Position numbers and translations under genes: made by a program. From Leucobacter musarum subsp. musarum (GTDB taxonomy: Bacteria > Actinomycetota > Actinomycetes > Actinomycetales > Microbacteriaceae): 64,000 nt of DNA. The DNA is taken from assembly GCF_001273845.1 (NCBI RefSeq), contig NZ_JHBW01000062.1, positions 1 through 64,000 of the forward strand, in the 5' to 3' direction. Every line of letters begins with the position of its first letter. Position 1 is the first letter of the stretch. The notes under the pieces were generated by a model, which did not search any database, was not told the origin of the DNA, and worked only from the letters and a program-made list of their open reading frames with translations. Shown here one piece after another: positions 53,801 to 63,165 of this stretch.

Positions 53801-56800
53801 GCCGGATCGACTGCTGCCGCGGGCTCGACGCCGGGGGTCACTCGCGGGTTCACCGTGGGCTATACGCTCACCGTGCCTGCCGGATCCGCCGATGGCGGGG
53901 ACGCCGCGCAGATCACGCAGAGCTTCGAGAATACGGCGGGCATCGTCAGCTACGAGATCCCGAACCCGGGCACGGAAGGTGCGACAACGGTCGTGCCGCA
54001 GCGCGAGGGCGGCGGGCAGCAGCTCACCGATCGCGCGCCGGATACGAACGCCGGTGAGATCGGTTTCGATGACACCGACACCTTCGATTCCGCAGAGGTG
54101 CACCTGCCCGATGTCTCGGTCGCGAAGAAACTCGTCTCGACCGAGATCGCCGGCAGCGGCACCACGCCGACCGACGCGAATAACGGTGCTGGGGCGATCG
54201 TGCAGGGCGAGTACGCGACCTTTGAATACGCGGTGACGATTCCGGCGAAGACGACCGTGGCGAACGCGACTCTTTCGGACCGCGGCGTGCTCACCAACAC
54301 GTCGGGCCAGAACGTTGATACGCACTACCGGGCCGGAAGCGCGCGCTTCTTCGGCCCCGGCAATACGAGCGAGACCGCGGATTCCTGCGGCAGCGGAACG
54401 CTCGCCGGATTCACCTGCGATGATGACGCGCGTGCCACACTCGCATTCCCGGCGAGCTACACGAACGCGACGAACGCCGACCAGACGTTCCGAGTACAGG
54501 CGACGTACTGGGTCGGTCAGACGAACCCCGGTCAGCTCACCAACCGTGCCACGTTTGCCACCGACAACCCGAACGGTGGAGCGCAGATCACGCACGCTGC
54601 CAACGCCACCGTCGACTCTGTCACTCCCGCGCTCTCGGTGACGAAGACGTCTGATGCGACGGGGCCGGTGGCCGCGGACGCTCTGGTCACCTACAAGATT
54701 GTGGTGGGAACCGGGGCGTCGTCGCCGAAGAGCTACGACAACGTGGTGCGCGACGACGTTCCCGAGGGGCTGCACGTGGTCGCGGGGTCGTTCCGCGTCA
54801 ACGGGGACCCGATCGCTGACGACGCGGTCTCTGTTGCGGCCGGGGCACTCGCCGGAGATGGCGGGCGGATCACCTGGACGCACGCGCAGATCCCCGCGCT
54901 CGCCGAGGTGCGACCCGCAGTCGAATTGACCTATCAGGCCACCATCGATCCCGCTGCCGGTGCCGGTCAGGAATACGTCAATACCGCCGCAGTTGCGGGA
55001 GCGACGCTGCCTGCCGCGATCCAGCCCGATGCGGAGCGCAGTGGCGACCTCTCGGCGCAGACCACCGCAACGATCAAGACCGACACCGCAGGCGTGACCA
55101 AGCGCGTGCGCTCTGCGGGTTCGACCGCGTTCTCGGAGAGCATCAGCGCACCCGTGGGTACCACGGCGGAGTACGAAGTGCGCGTCGAGCTGAAGCCCAG
55201 TATTAATTACTACAGCGTGCGCATCGATGACTCGGGTTTGAAAACCAGCCAGCCGATCACCGGCGTCCAGGTCTCGATCGAGTCGGGCAATACCTCGACC
55301 GACGACACGGCTAACTGGTCGTTGCAGACCACCGGGGCGGACTCGCGCTCGTGGACCTACACCGCAAATGGTGGCACGATCGCGAGCAATGCGAGCACGC
55401 GCTTCATCGTGCTGCGCTACAACGTCGTCGTCACGAAGGACATGGTCGCGAGCAATGCGGTCGCGAACACGGCGAATTTCCGTTGGAAGGCGAGCACCGC
55501 GCAAAACGCCATTCTGCAGAACCTCGACGATGACGCGAACGTCAGCATTCTGCGACCGACCCTGGGCCTCACGAAGGGTGTGCGCATCGCAGGAACAACT
55601 GGTTCGTATGCGACATCCGTGAATGCGGATGTGGATCAACGCCTCGAGTACCGGGTCCGCGCCACGAACGCGAACAGCGCCTCGAGCAGTGCGGCGTACA
55701 ACGCGACGTTCACCGACCAGCTGCCGGCCGGCATCGTGCTCGACGCGTCGTCATTCACGCTCGATGGAGTTGCCGCGCCGGCGGGGGCCGTGCAGGTCGA
55801 CGGGCGCACGATCACGTGGACGATTGCCGGCCCGCTGCAGCCGGGCGCGACCTCGACGCTGGGGTACCAGGCAACGCTCGCCGCATCAGCGCAGTTGACG
55901 GCCTCAGCGCAGCAGAACACGGCGAAGATCTCGGAGTACTTCTCGTACACGACCCCCGAGGCCGAACGCTTCACGTCGACGTCTCAGGCGCAGGCGAATG
56001 TCACGCCGAAGTTCCCGAAGATCGCGCTCACCAAGGCGGCCGCGGCGAGCCCCGCGAACGCGTATGCCGGTGAGCCCTTCGAATGGGTGGTCACCGCGAC
56101 GAACACGGGCAACGGCGGTGCCCAGCGCATCACGCTCTCGGACGCGCTGCCGAAGAACTGGGAGTTCGACCGGGTGATCAGCGTGACCGGAGCGACTGCC
56201 GCGACGCAGCCGTCGGCCGGCGCTACCGGCACCATCGAGTGGACGTTCGGCGCCGATGCGGTGAGCGGTGCGCCCGCTGCAGTGCTGGCTCCGGGCGCGA
56301 AGATCGAAATCCACTACACGGCGATTCCGAAGGACCCCGAGGCGATTTCCGACCCCGGCACCGCGCGTGCGCACACCAACACGGTCAGCGCCAGCGTGAC
56401 CGACCGCCGCGGCGAGACCCGGAACCAGACGGCAACCTACGCCGGCGATCCGAAGTCCGCAGACGCGCGAATCGGCGAAGCCGACCTGCTGCTTGAGAAG
56501 GATGCGATCGGTGGCGTCACCGAGAGTGGAGCTGCGCAGTTCGATGCAGAAGCTGGAGCGTGGATCCCGGGCGCGAGTGCCTCGACCGCGTACGCGCAGC
56601 CGCAGTGGCGCATCACGGTGAAGAATGCTGGCACGAGTGACGGCTACGGCCCCTTCGTGATCTCCGATACGGTGACACAACCGGTCGGTGTCACGACGGG
56701 CGCGTTCACCGCTCGGTACTACTCCGGAAGTACTGACGTGGTCGGTACCCCGTTGGCGGTCGCGACCGACGGCGCGGGAAAGCTGACGGTGGGAACACGC

Positions 56801-59800
56801 TCGACGTTCCTCAAAACCGGATCGGCCGATCGGATCGTGCTGACCGCGAATGTGGACATTGCTGCGACTGCGACCGCGACGGTGGATCAGCTCGCGAACA
56901 CGGCGACCGTCACGGGCCGCACGTACGAGAACCCGTCGAACCTCGGCAACAACACGGATGACGCGAGCCGAGAGCTCACGCCCGTGGCCGATCTCGCCAT
57001 CGCCAAGACGGTGAATTCGTCGACCGTTGTCGTCGGCTCCCCGGTGACCTGGGGCATCACGGTGCGTAACAATGGGCCGTCGGTCTCCGCCGCGACGACC
57101 GGCGCACCGATCACGATCACGGACACGGTGCCCGAGGGCGTGACGGGAGTGACCGCGACGAGCACGAGCGACTGGACTGTCTCGCTCGCCGATGGCAGTC
57201 CGCTGCCGGAGGGTGGGGTCGATCCGGGCACCGAGCTCACCTGGACCTACACCGGAGCGACGCTGCCCCTCGGCGCATCCTCGCAGGTGACGCTGACGGG
57301 AACGATCCTCACCGCGCACACCGGTGAGCTCGTGAACGTCGCGACCGTGCACCCGGGCGCGACGCCCGAGCCCGCGAACGCAACCGCGAATAACAGCGCG
57401 GAGGTCAGCGTCACCCCCGACGACAGCACCACGCTCGCCGTGACCAAGACGCGAGTCGTGAATGATGACGGCGACTGGCGCCCGGCCACCGAGAGCGAGC
57501 CCTACGTGCCCGGCTCTCCCGTGAGCTACCTGGTGCGCATCGCGAACCACGGCCCGGCCGACGCTCGCAACGTGCACGCCGTCGATCAGCGGCCTGCGGG
57601 CCTGACCTACGCGAGCCACGAAGGGCTCGACGAGACCGCCTGGACCGACGCGCACGACTCGAGCGCCGACACCTTCACGCTCAACGGCACCCAGGCGCCC
57701 GGCACGACGGTCGGCTTCGTCGTGACGTACGACACGGCGTCGACATCGATCAACGGCGCGCAGATCACGAATACCGTGACGGCGCACGCCGATAACTCGA
57801 CGAACGACCCCGATGCGAGCAGCGTCAGCGACGCCGAGCGCAACGCCGATCTCTCGATCGCGAAGTCGCACGTGCTCCCCGACGGTGCGACTGCGGCGGC
57901 AGCCGGTTCCACGTTCACCTATGTGCTCACCGTGACGAACGAGGGGCCGAGCGACGCCTCGGCCGAGATCGACGTGGTCGACGAGCTGCCCGTGGGTCTG
58001 AGCTATGCCGGTGGCGCGCAACTCGCCTTCGGCGGCGCGACGACGGCATTCGAACCCACTGTGGAGGGCCAGACGTTGTCGTGGAGGAACCTCACCTCGA
58101 ACGCCGATCTGCCGAACTCGGGGACCGCGATTATCACCTTCTCGGTGACCGCCGACCCGACGCTCGGTGCGCAGTCGCTCGTGAATACGGCGAGCGTGCA
58201 GAGCGACGACGACACCGACCCGGGCAATGACGTCGCCACCGATACCGTCGATATCGTGCGTGAGGCCACGATGCGCATCGAGAAGCGCGCAGCTGCCGAG
58301 ACCGGCATCGCCGGTGGCGAGATGCAGTACGAGCTCACCGTCACGAACGATGGGCCCTCGGCCGCTCCGGCGATGGTCGCCGATGCGCTGCCGTCGGGCA
58401 TGTCGCTCGTATCGATCTCCGGCGATGGCTGGGATTGCAGCGCATCGAACGCCGGGTCGCAGAGCGCCCAGTGCGAATACACCGATGCCAATGGTCTGCT
58501 CGCGGTCGGATCGCCCACGGTCGTCACCGTGACGGCGGCGATCGCACCGACCGTGCTCGACGGCACCGAGCTGGTGAACACCGCAACGGTGACCTGGAGC
58601 GACACCGCGGGCTCGCATTCCGACGACGAGGCAGCGATCACGGTGCGCGCCGAGGCAGATCTCGGTCTCGAAAAGATGGTCATCGACGGGGCCGGCGGCA
58701 AGACCGTCGACCCGGGTACCGGGGTGGCCGGCACCTCGGTCTGGTTCCGGTTGCAGGCTCACAACTACGGCGCGAGTGACGCCGCGGGGCCGGTCGTCGT
58801 GACCGACACGCTGCCACTGGGCGTGACGGTGCCCGCGTCGCTCACGCAGGCTGGCGAGTGGCAGGTCTCGGCGACGGAGGCAGACCCCGCCACCCCGCAG
58901 ATCGTCACGTTCACACTCGCATCGGGCCTCGCAGCCGACACCGCTGGCGACCCAGACCGCGGCGTGGCTCCGGTCATCGAGTTCGAGGCGCAGCTCGCCT
59001 CGACACTCTCGGGCACGATCACGAATACTGCCGTGGTGGCTTCGGCCACAGCGGAGCCCGTGGACGACCCCCATTCGAACGAGGCCTCGGCCGACATCGC
59101 GCTCGTACGCACTGCGGAACTCGGATTCGAGAAATCGCACGTTGCCACGGAAAGCGACGCGTACCGCATCGGCGACGAAGTCACCTTCGTGTTCGACGCG
59201 ACCAACGAGGGCCCGTCGGCGGTCTACGGTGTGACGCTGACGGACACGCTGCCCGCCGGTCTCAGCTATGTCGATGGCACGCTGTCGGGCGACGGTTGGG
59301 CGTTTGACTCGGCGACGGAGCACGCAGACGGCTCCACGACCGTTGTGGCCGCGTACGCGCGTACCGTGCTGCCCGGTGAAGCTGTGCCGACTGCGCGCCT
59401 GACGGCAACCGTCACGGTGGAGATCGGCACTGCCGATGAGGTGACGAACTCGGCTCAGGTCGTACCCGACACCGACGATCCGCGCGCTGCGGAAGACGAT
59501 GATCAGGTGACGGTCGTGCCGCTCGCCGACCTGCAGGTGCGCAAGTCGGTCGAGAACACCATCCTCGACGAGGCGGTGACCGCCGGTAAGCCGCTGACGT
59601 GGATCATCGCGCCGCGCAACGCCGGCCCATCGGTATCGCTGAACTCGTCGGCCGACCCGATCACGCTCATCGACCGTCTGCCTGCGGGCATTCACGGTGT
59701 CGCCGATCCGTCGACCGAACTCTGGACCGCCACCGTGACGCGAGCCGGTGCCCCCTCGACGTTCCCGGCGCGCGCCGGAGATGTCGTGACCTGGACACTG

Positions 59801-62737
59801 GACCCGAGCGTCTCGGAGTTCCCGGTCGGCACCGATGCACTCGCCGACCCCACGCTCACCCGATTCGATATTCGCATTGCGGGCGACATCGACGCGGGCT
59901 GGACCAGCGGCGACATCACCAACTCGGTCGATATCGTGGCCGGAAAGACGGTCGACCCCGATCAGCCGAACAACGTCGATCAGGTGACGGTCGCTCCCGG
60001 TGACGACACGTCGCTGCGCGTCGATAAGACGCGCGTCGTGCGCGTCGACGATGCGTGGGTGACCGCCGTCGATCAGGATCCCGTGCCCGTCTTCCAGCCC
60101 GGCGATGATGTGAGCTACCGCGTCACCGTCGTGAATGACGGGCCCGCGGACGCCCGCGACGTGAGCGTCGTGGATGAAGTGCCCGAGGGGCTGAGCTACC
60201 GCTCCCACGAGTCCGAGGGCGTGAGTGACTGGGCGCACACGGCGGGCGGCACCAGCAGCGCCGGCACCCGACCCGACTGGGATACGTTCTCGCTGAGCGG
60301 CTCGCAGCAGGTGGGCGCGGACGCGGCGCGATCGTTCGTGGTCACCTATCGCACCGACCCGGCCATGCCGAACGGCGATTCGTTCACCAACTCCGTGGAG
60401 GCGACGGCGACCAACTGGGTCGTCGGCGACGGCGATCCGGGTCGTGCACGCGACGACGATCACATCGCGTCGACGCGCAGCGCTGATCTCGAGATCACGA
60501 AGACGCACGTCGTGCCCGAAGCGGGGGCCGCGATCGCGGGCGAGACGGTGACGTACGAGCTGGTCGTCGAGAATCACGGTCCGAGCGTCTCGAGCCCCTC
60601 GATCGACATCAGCGACGTGTTGCCTGAAGGCCTGAGCTACGTCGCAGACTCGTCGACGATCTCGATCGACGACTCCGAACCGGTGCCATTCGCACCCGTC
60701 GTCGACGGACGCGGACTCACCTGGGTGAACACGACCGCTGATGCGACCCTCGCGCCTGGGGCACAGATCGTCGTGCGTTTCGACGCGCTGATCGATGCTT
60801 CCTACGAGCAGAGCACGTCGGCGGTGAATACGGCGACCGTTGCCGGCCCTGACGACCACAACCCGTTGAACGACATCGATACCGATGCCGTGGACGTTGA
60901 CGGATCAGCCGATCTCGCACTCACCAAGCGCGTGCAGACGTCAGTCGACGACATTTCGGCGGGCAAGACGGTGACCTGGGTCATCGAACCCCGTAATCTC
61001 GGACCGTCGATCTCGGTGAGCTCTGACGCGACGCCCATCACCGTGACCGACACGTTGCCCGCAGGAATTCGTGCACTCGCTTCGGATCCGTCGAACGACT
61101 TGTGGCACGCGACGGTGTCGAACGACGGAGGCTGGAGCGCCGCGACCGCAGGTGACACGGTGACGTGGACGTATCTCGGTGCGTCGATCCTTGTGGGAGC
61201 GACGCCGGATATCGAGTTGACGGCGGTCGTCGATCCGGCGTGGACCAGTGGCACGATCACGAATACGGCCGCGGTCGACGCGGGCGGCACCCCCGACCCG
61301 AACACCGAGAACAACCAGAACGGGGTGCAGATCACCTCGCCCGGCGACGCGACCGCAATCTCGCTCGCAAAGCACCGCGTCGTGCAGCAGAACGGGGTCT
61401 GGATCGGAGCCGCGGAGACCGATCGAGTAGTTCCCGGCACGGAGGTCTCGTATCGCTTCACCGCGCTGAACGAGGGGCCGGCCGATGCCCGTGCCGTGCG
61501 GGTCGTTGACCGTGTGCCGGCCGGGCTGACCTACCAGTCATTCGTCAGCGAGACCGGAGAGTGGTCACGCACCGCGGGTGGGGCGGATGAGACGGGCGCG
61601 ACGAACGCGGCGTGGGACACGTTCGAGCTCTCGGGTACCCAGCAGGTCGGCCAGGAGCACGCACGCTCATTCGTCGTCACGTACTCGACGGATCCCGCCC
61701 TTGACGTCACCCAGCCGCTGGTAAATACGGCTGAGGCGACCGCTGAGAACGCCGTGGATCCAGCCGAGGCAGTCGATTCGAGCGATCAGTCGGCGAGCGC
61801 CGACCTGTCGATCGTGAAGACGAGCGATCAGGATCGCGTGAACGCTGGGGGCACGATCGCCTACCGTCTGCTCGTCTCCAACGAGGGCCCGAGCGTCTCT
61901 CGCGGCCCCATCGACATCGTGGACGCGCTGCCGACCGGCCTGCACTACGTGCCTGGCAGCGCGCGGGTTGCCGTGGCGTCTGGCGACGTGCAATCGACTG
62001 AACCGCGCATTGAAGCCGTGTCGGGCGCCGAGCGGTTGACGTGGACGCCGGTCGACGGTGGGGCGAGCCTCGCCGTGGACGACACCATTGCGGTCGACCT
62101 GCAGGTGCGCGTGGACGACACGCTCTTCTCAGCCCAGGGCGTCACGAATGTCGCATCGGTGCGTTCGGACGACGACGCGAACCCGGCGAACAACGTCGCC
62201 GACGCGACCGTGGTCATCGACCCCGTAGCGACGCTCGTGGTTGAGAAGACCGCGGTGGGCGACTTCCAGGTCGGCGGAACGGGCGAATACCGCATCACCG
62301 TCGAGAACCAGGGCCCCACTGCGGACCCCGGCCCGATCACGGTGATCGATCAACTGCCCGATGGGCTGCGGTTCGCTTCGTCGCCGTCTGCCGAGGTCTC
62401 CGTCGACGGACAGCGCGTTGCCTGGACGATCGAGCACGGGTTGCAGGTGGGCGAGCGCGCGGAGTTCACGCTGTTCGTGCACGTGGATCAGGGGGCCTAC
62501 CCATCGGTGACGAACACGGTCACCGTATCGAGTCAGACCACGCAGACCGATGGAGCTCGGTTGACCGACGACGCCACCGTCGAGGTGCGCGCCGCTGACG
62601 GGCTGGCGACGACGGGAGGCGACGCGGCACCCCTGGCTGCGCTGGCAGCCTTGCTCCTCCTGGTCGGTGGAGCGGTCGCCCTGATGCTCGCTCGCCGCCG
62701 TCGTGGTCGAGCCGCCGCTGAGGTGACGACCGCCTAG
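50888..62737 (+). CDS. Giant DUF11-repeat surface protein with LAXTG sorting signal
   Basis: 3949 residues, the largest gene here. Signal peptide (~1-42, AAAAEW cleavage region). The body is about 23 DUF11-like Ig-fold modules of 110-200 residues, each opening with an L-x-V-x-K-T/S strand and containing D-x-L-P-x-G-L and N-T-A-x-V; modules begin near residues 241, 472, 671, 848, 1075, 1249, 1402, 1560, 1711, 1866, 2035, 2182, 2321, 2461, 2591, 2744, 2881, 3041, 3200, 3342, 3490, 3639, 3782. The end is LATTGG (3906-3911), a hydrophobic helix and RRRRGR: an LAXTG signal of the class E sortase type. Conserved Lys and Asn suggest isopeptide bonds. Probably a long cell-wall-anchored stalk or adhesin. 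ATG at 50888 has only a distant GAGGGAG. Confidence 0.9.
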   Translation: MVEAAVAPKRNRMASLIAGLVTGAVVAGSLVAVGVGANQAAAAEWAPTVEVQSTGTGGKGFILAGEDASFRVNVSNPANGGGGKQFNLGVSALLPLSVSYVSGTAAPTKIYRALEEVPNETRTAPATAESCAASGLIPASTLTPPGKANRCAVPEGQQLWVWSNINDLPEGGTVPLDVTVRPDTGTYPVGSTINFDATAYTSNDPSRLPTFDGSTSKAVTATHSSKPGTDAGFTQPDVRAIRVSKSEPSPEDELLRGVHSHPTVYTIKIENTGQAPTEDVTVVDYLPAGLEFLGTAGGDNSAPGTGEYLVDGQPMRMGAQPQLASPEASRVETVQLGAAEAAQLGLAGAGVYTKVTWVLGALSGGSAQVLPTAAATAGVSELKYYAAVPLFENALWQGTAPAAESGLQGANLDNNTGPSTRHGSESASAPANAQALVNAATASGAFTGPVLDDNDALRTTSDSDTESVDAVDLHVIKSVQEDAFKTGALAEYTLNVRTSEYVDADDIRLTDVIPNGLCPAFPAQQTQPKLSVTTNGTTAPYTDAAEWSQIVTPGSACNYPNTETGANVSDATVESIDFNASTGAFTVVFAVAEMTANDHAEVRYTLMQRPNYTGSKGSTSSGDRLTNRVSITGTTTSTADIEATPGLPAKVGGERYPLDDSSATISSNFSQLVKEVLDRGKTIANAQPVNWSAAAQTPFSPGDHVWYRIQVPFAEGIDTRNPVLDDYLPEGVAFVGATYAYSGITGVADAETPVDRSAPGFPTAYIPEPTVSGSSLSWELGERRGDYRFMPLDSTVTVYLEGVVQQQSASADDVDSPANHAKYQQVNVDGDLTFLRDDATVTLDWGATLQKNVKSIGDGASRTFGQEGPAAGEIVRQGDAVTYRIDVTAPQNTTDDYVIWDVLPKGVRAADVSAFTAATYDGAAASSGTGETPLASGDFTALATDSPAGSPQLSAAYAGRSVIVWKISKDIAGSTAAAGSTPGVTRGFTVGYTLTVPAGSADGGDAAQITQSFENTAGIVSYEIPNPGTEGATTVVPQREGGGQQLTDRAPDTNAGEIGFDDTDTFDSAEVHLPDVSVAKKLVSTEIAGSGTTPTDANNGAGAIVQGEYATFEYAVTIPAKTTVANATLSDRGVLTNTSGQNVDTHYRAGSARFFGPGNTSETADSCGSGTLAGFTCDDDARATLAFPASYTNATNADQTFRVQATYWVGQTNPGQLTNRATFATDNPNGGAQITHAANATVDSVTPALSVTKTSDATGPVAADALVTYKIVVGTGASSPKSYDNVVRDDVPEGLHVVAGSFRVNGDPIADDAVSVAAGALAGDGGRITWTHAQIPALAEVRPAVELTYQATIDPAAGAGQEYVNTAAVAGATLPAAIQPDAERSGDLSAQTTATIKTDTAGVTKRVRSAGSTAFSESISAPVGTTAEYEVRVELKPSINYYSVRIDDSGLKTSQPITGVQVSIESGNTSTDDTANWSLQTTGADSRSWTYTANGGTIASNASTRFIVLRYNVVVTKDMVASNAVANTANFRWKASTAQNAILQNLDDDANVSILRPTLGLTKGVRIAGTTGSYATSVNADVDQRLEYRVRATNANSASSSAAYNATFTDQLPAGIVLDASSFTLDGVAAPAGAVQVDGRTITWTIAGPLQPGATSTLGYQATLAASAQLTASAQQNTAKISEYFSYTTPEAERFTSTSQAQANVTPKFPKIALTKAAAASPANAYAGEPFEWVVTATNTGNGGAQRITLSDALPKNWEFDRVISVTGATAATQPSAGATGTIEWTFGADAVSGAPAAVLAPGAKIEIHYTAIPKDPEAISDPGTARAHTNTVSASVTDRRGETRNQTATYAGDPKSADARIGEADLLLEKDAIGGVTESGAAQFDAEAGAWIPGASASTAYAQPQWRITVKNAGTSDGYGPFVISDTVTQPVGVTTGAFTARYYSGSTDVVGTPLAVATDGAGKLTVGTRSTFLKTGSADRIVLTANVDIAATATATVDQLANTATVTGRTYENPSNLGNNTDDASRELTPVADLAIAKTVNSSTVVVGSPVTWGITVRNNGPSVSAATTGAPITITDTVPEGVTGVTATSTSDWTVSLADGSPLPEGGVDPGTELTWTYTGATLPLGASSQVTLTGTILTAHTGELVNVATVHPGATPEPANATANNSAEVSVTPDDSTTLAVTKTRVVNDDGDWRPATESEPYVPGSPVSYLVRIANHGPADARNVHAVDQRPAGLTYASHEGLDETAWTDAHDSSADTFTLNGTQAPGTTVGFVVTYDTASTSINGAQITNTVTAHADNSTNDPDASSVSDAERNADLSIAKSHVLPDGATAAAAGSTFTYVLTVTNEGPSDASAEIDVVDELPVGLSYAGGAQLAFGGATTAFEPTVEGQTLSWRNLTSNADLPNSGTAIITFSVTADPTLGAQSLVNTASVQSDDDTDPGNDVATDTVDIVREATMRIEKRAAAETGIAGGEMQYELTVTNDGPSAAPAMVADALPSGMSLVSISGDGWDCSASNAGSQSAQCEYTDANGLLAVGSPTVVTVTAAIAPTVLDGTELVNTATVTWSDTAGSHSDDEAAITVRAEADLGLEKMVIDGAGGKTVDPGTGVAGTSVWFRLQAHNYGASDAAGPVVVTDTLPLGVTVPASLTQAGEWQVSATEADPATPQIVTFTLASGLAADTAGDPDRGVAPVIEFEAQLASTLSGTITNTAVVASATAEPVDDPHSNEASADIALVRTAELGFEKSHVATESDAYRIGDEVTFVFDATNEGPSAVYGVTLTDTLPAGLSYVDGTLSGDGWAFDSATEHADGSTTVVAAYARTVLPGEAVPTARLTATVTVEIGTADEVTNSAQVVPDTDDPRAAEDDDQVTVVPLADLQVRKSVENTILDEAVTAGKPLTWIIAPRNAGPSVSLNSSADPITLIDRLPAGIHGVADPSTELWTATVTRAGAPSTFPARAGDVVTWTLDPSVSEFPVGTDALADPTLTRFDIRIAGDIDAGWTSGDITNSVDIVAGKTVDPDQPNNVDQVTVAPGDDTSLRVDKTRVVRVDDAWVTAVDQDPVPVFQPGDDVSYRVTVVNDGPADARDVSVVDEVPEGLSYRSHESEGVSDWAHTAGGTSSAGTRPDWDTFSLSGSQQVGADAARSFVVTYRTDPAMPNGDSFTNSVEATATNWVVGDGDPGRARDDDHIASTRSADLEITKTHVVPEAGAAIAGETVTYELVVENHGPSVSSPSIDISDVLPEGLSYVADSSTISIDDSEPVPFAPVVDGRGLTWVNTTADATLAPGAQIVVRFDALIDASYEQSTSAVNTATVAGPDDHNPLNDIDTDAVDVDGSADLALTKRVQTSVDDISAGKTVTWVIEPRNLGPSISVSSDATPITVTDTLPAGIRALASDPSNDLWHATVSNDGGWSAATAGDTVTWTYLGASILVGATPDIELTAVVDPAWTSGTITNTAAVDAGGTPDPNTENNQNGVQITSPGDATAISLAKHRVVQQNGVWIGAAETDRVVPGTEVSYRFTALNEGPADARAVRVVDRVPAGLTYQSFVSETGEWSRTAGGADETGATNAAWDTFELSGTQQVGQEHARSFVVTYSTDPALDVTQPLVNTAEATAENAVDPAEAVDSSDQSASADLSIVKTSDQDRVNAGGTIAYRLLVSNEGPSVSRGPIDIVDALPTGLHYVPGSARVAVASGDVQSTEPRIEAVSGAERLTWTPVDGGASLAVDDTIAVDLQVRVDDTLFSAQGVTNVASVRSDDDANPANNVADATVVIDPVATLVVEKTAVGDFQVGGTGEYRITVENQGPTADPGPITVIDQLPDGLRFASSPSAEVSVDGQRVAWTIEHGLQVGERAEFTLFVHVDQGAYPSVTNTVTVSSQTTQTDGARLTDDATVEVRAADGLATTGGDAAPLAALAALLLLVGGAVALMLARRRRGRAAAEVTTA
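56990..58258 (+). repeat. Cassette ABC, copy 1, in the giant gene
   Basis: Three successive modules: A (from 56990, VTWGITVRNNGPSVS), B (57431, KTRVV...VSYLVRIANHGPADAR), C (57848, IAKSHVLPDG...LTVTNEGPSD). Same order and motifs recur at 59528 and 60911; similarity is at protein level. Confidence 0.75.
59528..60907 (+). repeat. Cassette ABC, copy 2
   Basis: A from 59528 (LTWIIAPRNAGPSVS), B from 60008 (KTRVVRVDDAW; VSYRVTVVNDGPADAR), C from 60485 (ITKTHVVPE; VENHGPSVSSPSIDI). Adjacent to copy 3 without a gap. Confidence 0.75.
60911..62226 (+). repeat. Cassette ABC, copy 3
   Basis: A from 60911 (VTWVIEPRNLGPSIS), B from 61355 (KHRVVQQNGVW; VSYRFTALNEGPADAR), C from 61802 (IVKTSDQD; LVSNEGPSVSRGPIDI). 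Confidence 0.75.
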
Positions 62738-63114
62738 TCGTCGGACTCCCGGCCTCGGAGCCGATCGATCTCGCGCCGTTCGCGCTTGGTCGGTCGGCCC
62801 GCGCCGCGATCCCGAATGATTTCGGCGGGCCGCTCGACGCGAGGCGGCGGGGGCGGCGTGAGATCTTCGAAGTGCTTCGCCGCTTCGGCAGCGCTGCCCC
62901 GGCGCACGGGCAGGCCGGTCGCGCGGTAGATCGTGTCGAAGCCGTGCTGACGCACGCGCACCTCGTCGCCGATGCGCACCGGCTGGGCGGCCTTCGCGGT
63001 CACACCGTTGACACGGACGTGGCCGGCGCGGCACGCCGTCGTCGCCTGGCTGCGGGTCTTTGCGAGGCGCACGCCCCAGACCCAGGTGTCTACCCGTACG
63101 CTCTCGCCCGCCAT
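62734..63114 (-). CDS. S4-domain RNA-binding protein, Hsp15-like
   Basis: 126 residues. RVDTWVWGVRLAKTRSQATT followed by CRAGHVRVNGVTAKAAQPV is the S4 RNA-binding domain of the heat-shock protein 15 (HslR) family, which recycles stalled 50S subunits in E. coli; the basic tail (RGAGRPTKRERREIDRLRGR) likely adds RNA contacts. ATG at 63114, TACGAT 7 nt upstream. Its stop codon overlaps the giant gene's stop in CTAG. Confidence 0.88.
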   Translation of the reverse strand: MAGESVRVDTWVWGVRLAKTRSQATTACRAGHVRVNGVTAKAAQPVRIGDEVRVRQHGFDTIYRATGLPVRRGSAAEAAKHFEDLTPPPPPRVERPAEIIRDRGAGRPTKRERREIDRLRGRESDD

Positions 63115-63121
63115 AGACTCG

Positions 63122-63127
63122 ATCGTA
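63122..63127 (-). promoter_or_regulatory. -10 of S4-domain gene
   Basis: Minus-strand TACGAT ends 7 nt before the ATG at 63114. Confidence 0.4.
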
Positions 63128-63165
63128 GTCGGCGCTGTCGGGGCGCTGCATGAGATCGAGGGGCT

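Noticed and set aside
52886-55639. 917-codon minus-strand open frame
   Set aside because: Same antisense effect in the first half of the giant gene; no start site, no recognisable motif.
55904-60859. 1651-codon open frame on the minus strand inside the giant gene
   Set aside because: It runs antisense to the DUF11 repeats, is extremely rich in Arg/His/Val with no domain, and arises from the high-GC codon pattern of the real gene.
56990-62226. CRISPR-like array
   Set aside because: Repetition is at protein level over 1.3-kb units with diverged DNA; there are no short identical repeats with unique spacers.
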